Shown here piece after piece: positions 13,817 through 16,344 of a stretch of DNA of 16,344 bases. Under the pieces are notes generated by a model. The model was not told the origin of the DNA. It was given only the letters and a program-made list of their open reading frames with translations, and ran no database searches. Origin of the DNA: DASZVN01 sp035547055 (GTDB taxonomy: Bacteria > Pseudomonadota > Alphaproteobacteria > Rhizobiales > Methylopilaceae); NCBI GenBank assembly GCA_035547055.1, contig DASZVN010000144.1:1-16344 (forward strand), in the 5' to 3' direction. A program made the translations under genes and the position numbers. How positions within the stretch are numbered: the stretch's first letter is position 1; each line of letters starts with the position of its first letter.

Positions 13817-14398
13817 TCACGGCTGTGCCGGCGGCGCTTCGGGCTCGCCGCCGGGCGGCGGCGCGGCGGGGCCGTTGGCGCCCGCCGCAGCCTCCTCGCC
13901 CTCGTCGACCAGGCACAGTGCAAGGCGATAGAGCCCGCTCAGGAACACGTCCATGTCGGCGCGGCTGAGCTGGCCGGCCAGCGTCTCCTGGAAGCGCTGC
14001 CGCGTCGGGCGGATCGCGGCGGCCAAGGCGCGGCCCTCGGCGGTTGCGGAGAAGATCGGGCTGCGGCGGTCGCGCGGGTTGTCGGCCCGGACGACGTGGC
14101 CGCGCTCGATCAGCGACGCCGCGGCGCGGCTCACCTCGGCGCGGTCGACCCAGGAGCGCTCCGCGAGCTGGCGCACCGTCATCGGGCCGATCCCGGTGAG
14201 CTGGGCCAGCACGCGCCACTCGGCGACGCTGATGCCGTAACGGCGCGACAGGATGCGGGTGGTGCGGCGCTCGGCGAGCTTGGCGACGAAGCTGATGCGC
14301 AGCGTCAGGTAGTCCGGCCCGCCCATGTTCCAGGCGGTCGAGAGGTCGCCGAGGCTCGCCGCCTCGGCGTCGTGCTGGTTGCGCCGCCGTCTCGCCAT
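13817..14398 (-). CDS. MarR-family transcriptional regulator
   Basis: A 193-residue regulator with a winged helix-turn-helix domain. YGISVAEWRVLAQL, then MTVRQLAERSWVDRAEVSRAAASLIERGHV (the DNA-reading helices) and RADNPRDRRSPIFSATAEGRAL (the wing) are classical MarR features. The last 25 or so residues form a low-complexity tail rich in glycine, alanine, proline and glutamate, which is an addition to the usual 140-160-residue family length. It works as a dimer, and small aromatic or phenolic ligands usually release it from DNA. It is divergent from the three-hydrolase array with 244 bp between starts, which is the standard layout for a MarR repressor and its target. A dyad at 14484-14495 is a candidate operator. 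The Shine-Dalgarno is weak (GGGCGGG). Confidence 0.92.
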   Translation of the reverse strand: MARRRRNQHDAEAASLGDLSTAWNMGGPDYLTLRISFVAKLAERRTTRILSRRYGISVAEWRVLAQLTGIGPMTVRQLAERSWVDRAEVSRAAASLIERGHVVRADNPRDRRSPIFSATAEGRALAAAIRPTRQRFQETLAGQLSRADMDVFLSGLYRLALCLVDEGEEAAAGANGPAAPPPGGEPEAPPAQP

Positions 14399-14483
14399 GA
14401 CCCGCCCGTTGCCGGCCGCGACTCGACCGGGGCCGCGCCGCCGGCAACGTAGCGCGCGGCCCCCGGCGCGAAAAGGGTGCCCA

Positions 14484-14495
14484 TTGAGAGCTCAA
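14484..14495. promoter_or_regulatory. Candidate MarR operator (TTGAG-AG-CTCAA dyad)
   Basis: TTGAG and CTCAA form a perfect dyad around AG in the 244-bp gap between marR and the first hydrolase gene. It stands out as one of the few AT-richer spots in this very GC-rich gap. Its outer TTG...CAA resembles the half-sites bound by many MarR dimers. No -10/-35 pair can be placed with confidence beside it. The assignment is inference from position and symmetry. Confidence 0.35.
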
Positions 14496-14642
14496 GGAGC
14501 GGCGCCGGGCCCGCCGGACCGGGCACGCCAGGCGGACGAAGGCGGCAAGTCCTCGCGTGCACGCTTGTCGCCTATCCGGTCGCCTCTTTCCTTTCCGCGG
14601 CAAGGCGGATCAAATGCGCGGTGAAAGATGGGGGCGGGGCCG

Positions 14643-15347
14643 ATGGCGACGTTCGTGCTGGTTCACGGCGCCTGGGCCGGCGGCGCGGCGTGGGCCGAGG
14701 TCGCCGACGGCCTCCGCGCCCGCGGCCACCGGGTCTTCGCCCCGACGCTGACCGGCATCGGCGAACGCCGCCACCTCCTCAGCGGCACCATCAACCTCTC
14801 GACCCACGTCCAGGACATCGTCGGCCTCATCGATAGCGAAGGGCTGTCCGACGTCATCCTCGCCGGCCATTCCTACGGCGGCATGGTCGTCACCGGCGTC
14901 GCCGATCGTGTGCCCCACCGCATTCGCAAGCTGGCCTATGTCGACGCGATCGTGCCGGAGAACGGCCAATCGATGCTCGACGTGTTCGGGCCGGAGCGCG
15001 CCGTTCGCATCATGGCCGACGCGGCTGCCAATGGCGGCACCGCCATCCCCTGCCCCTCGCCGTCCTATTTCCGCCTGCCGCCGGAACTCGAGGCCCAGGC
15101 CGGCTATGCCGGCACGTTCCAGCCGCTCGCGACCTTCGTCGAGCGGCTGCGCCTTCGGAACGGGCCGTGGGCCGGACCCCGCGCCTACATCGTCGCCGGC
15201 ACCTATGCCGGCAGCATCTTCCTGACCAGGTTCTGGCCGCGCTTCAGCGCCGACCCGAGCTGGCAATGCTTCGAGATCCCGTGCAGCCACACCATCCAGG
15301 TCGAGGCGCCCGAGCGGCTGACCGAAGTGCTGGCGGAGCTTGCCTGA
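14643..15347 (+). CDS. Alpha/beta hydrolase, first of three tandem paralogues
   Basis: A 234-residue alpha/beta hydrolase of the small EstC/methylesterase/hydroxynitrile-lyase-like group. It has FVLVHGAWAGGAAW (oxyanion loop), PTLTGIGERRHL, NLSTHVQD, the nucleophile elbow GHSYGG with S77, and the histidine H216 in CSHTIQ. At the place where the related hydroxynitrile lyases have the catalytic aspartate, this protein has GTYAGSIF, with no acidic residue. D101 in YVDAIVPENG is an alternative acid. There is no signal peptide, so it is cytoplasmic. The ATG at 14643 is chosen by matching the start of the next two copies; an ATG five codons upstream (14628) is in frame. It is first in the array and the most divergent of the three. 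Divergent MarR control is likely; the substrate is unknown. Confidence 0.88.
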   Translation: MATFVLVHGAWAGGAAWAEVADGLRARGHRVFAPTLTGIGERRHLLSGTINLSTHVQDIVGLIDSEGLSDVILAGHSYGGMVVTGVADRVPHRIRKLAYVDAIVPENGQSMLDVFGPERAVRIMADAAANGGTAIPCPSPSYFRLPPELEAQAGYAGTFQPLATFVERLRLRNGPWAGPRAYIVAGTYAGSIFLTRFWPRFSADPSWQCFEIPCSHTIQVEAPERLTEVLAELA

Positions 15348-15374
15348 GAACAACCATCGTCGAAGAGGATCGGA

Positions 15375-16082
15375 ATGGCGACCTATGTGATCGTGCACGG
15401 CGCCTGGGGCGGCAGCGCCGGCTGGACGCCGACGGCGGAACGGCTGCGCGCCGCGGGCCATGCCGTCTACACGCCGACACTGACCGGCCTCGGCCAGCGC
15501 AAGCACCTCTTCAGCGGCGCGATCAACCTCTCCACCCACGTCCAGGACGTGGCAGGCGTCATCGAGAGCGAGAACCTCCGCGACTTCGTCCTGGTCGGCC
15601 ATTCCTACGGCGGCATGGTCATCACCGGCGTCGCCGACCGCTTCGCCGACCGCATCCGCCAGCTCGTCTATCTCGACGCCTTCCTGCCCGACGACGGCAC
15701 CTCGGCGTTCGACTTCATCGGCCGCGAGGGCACGCTTCACAACATCGCGGGCGCCGGCGCGCATGGTGGCGGTGTCGGCGTGCCGCCGCCGGATCTCTCC
15801 GTCTTCAACGTGCCGTCCGCCCAGCGCGCCCTGATGCAATCGACCCTGTCGCCGCAGCCGATCGGCACCCTGATCGAGAAGCTGAAGCTGACCGGCGCCG
15901 CCGACCGGATCCCGAAGCGGCTCTACGTGTGGTGCAGCGGCTATTCGCCCAGCATCTTCACCAAGGCCTACGAGCGCGTGAAGAACGACCCGAAATGGCA
16001 GACCGAGGTGATGGCCTGCGGCCACGTCATGATGGTCGACATGCCCGACCGCACCTTCGAGATCCTCGCCGGCGTGGCGTGA
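15375..16082 (+). CDS. Alpha/beta hydrolase, second of three tandem paralogues
   Basis: A 235-residue paralogue of the gene before it, 27 bp downstream. It begins MATYVIVHGAWGGSAGW and keeps LTGLGQRKHL, NLSTHVQD, the elbow GHSYGGMV with S77, YLDAFLPDDG with D101, and the late histidine H217 in CGHVMM. The segment YVWCSGYSPSIF aligns with YVWTDQDEIF of rubber-tree hydroxynitrile lyase, but the catalytic aspartate of that enzyme is not kept. The ATG at 15375 has AGAGGA 5 bases upstream. By eye it is much closer to the third copy than to the first, so the second and third probably arose by a later duplication. The catalysed reaction, ester cleavage or another hydrolase-fold reaction, is not shown by the sequence. 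Confidence 0.9.
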   Translation: MATYVIVHGAWGGSAGWTPTAERLRAAGHAVYTPTLTGLGQRKHLFSGAINLSTHVQDVAGVIESENLRDFVLVGHSYGGMVITGVADRFADRIRQLVYLDAFLPDDGTSAFDFIGREGTLHNIAGAGAHGGGVGVPPPDLSVFNVPSAQRALMQSTLSPQPIGTLIEKLKLTGAADRIPKRLYVWCSGYSPSIFTKAYERVKNDPKWQTEVMACGHVMMVDMPDRTFEILAGVA

Positions 16083-16093
16083 AAGGACAAGCG

Positions 16094-16344
16094 ATGGCCA
16101 AGACCTATGTGATCGTCCACGGCGCCTGGGGCGGCAGCCTCACCTGGACGCCGCTCGCCGAGAAGCTCCGCAGCCAGGGCCTCCGGGTCTACACGCCCTG
16201 CCTGACCGGGCTCGGCGAGCGCCGCCATTTGTTCAGCGGCAACGTCAACCTGTCGACCCATATCCAGGACGTCGCCGGCGTGATCGAGAGCGAGAATCTC
16301 GACGACTTCGCCCTGATCGGCCATTCCTATGGCGGCATGGTCAT
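16094..16344 (+). CDS. Alpha/beta hydrolase, third tandem paralogue (cut by window edge)
   Basis: Only the first 83 codons are present. They read MAKTYVIVHGAWGGSLTW through LTGLGERRHLF, NLSTHIQD and VIESENL to the elbow GHSYGGMV. About three quarters of the visible residues equal the second copy, whose stop is only 11 bases upstream. The ATG at 16094 has AAAGGA 6 bases upstream. The tight spacing implies one transcript for the three genes. More copies or other genes of the operon may follow beyond the window. Confidence 0.9.
   Translation, partial: MAKTYVIVHGAWGGSLTWTPLAEKLRSQGLRVYTPCLTGLGERRHLFSGNVNLSTHIQDVAGVIESENLDDFALIGHSYGGMV

Noticed and set aside
14565..14593. A sigma-70-like promoter (TTGTCG, 17 bases, TTCCTT) before the hydrolase array
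   Set aside because: The -10 match is poor and no second feature supports it; similar matches are found by chance.
1..16344. CRISPR array, tRNA/rRNA genes, phage or defence island
   Set aside because: No regularly spaced repeats, no tRNA-like or rRNA sequence, and no phage or defence proteins were recognised; apart from the IS end the genes are metabolic, regulatory or housekeeping.

Overview
The window is high-GC DNA (roughly 70% by eye) with strong G/C third-position bias and almost gapless coding on both strands. It is most consistent with an alphaproteobacterium. The main evidence is the block tlpA / argH - small lipoprotein - lysA - DUF4175 (TIGR02302) protein, an order known from Alphaproteobacteria. 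The TlpA protein also resembles the rhizobial TlpA, and the IF-1 is of the long, basic-tailed kind known from this class. The order or genus cannot be fixed from the sequence alone.

Layout. (1) 1-138: the right end of an IS5-family insertion sequence whose last base forms part of the tlpA stop codon. (2) 138-6502: housekeeping. tlpA (periplasmic thioredoxin) runs left, divergently from argH, which is followed by an lptM-like lipoprotein gene, lysA and a large membrane-anchored DUF4175 protein. argH makes arginine and lysA makes lysine. The lipoprotein and the DUF4175 protein probably act at the cell envelope. (3) 6507-9225: a carboxylesterase B gene on the minus strand and, divergent from it, a lone sulfotransferase-like gene with somewhat different codon use. 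(4) 9238-11783: a periplasmic Liv-type binding protein without permease genes, divergent from a CaiB/BaiF-type CoA-transferase. (5) 11960-13761: a long-form translation initiation factor IF-1 with a TTG start, touching the convergent gene for a fused phosphotransferase-like/P-loop kinase-like protein. (6) 13817-16344: a MarR-family regulator divergent from a tandem array of three related alpha/beta-hydrolase genes. The third is cut by the window edge.

Non-coding structure. Two related hairpin repeats built on GTAGGGTGGGCAACG flank the DUF4175 gene (3825-3900 and 6507-6545), and the first contains the lysA stop codon. A different dispersed-type palindrome follows the CoA-transferase gene (11821-11843). 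A 12-bp AT-richer dyad (14484-14495) lies between marR and the hydrolase array and is a plausible MarR operator. No rRNA, tRNA, CRISPR or phage genes were seen.

The most unusual unit is the marR/hydrolase array: three tandem paralogues under one likely regulator, with no acidic residue where the related hydroxynitrile-lyase/methylesterase enzymes carry the third catalytic residue. Nothing in the window is clearly a new defence or mobile system.
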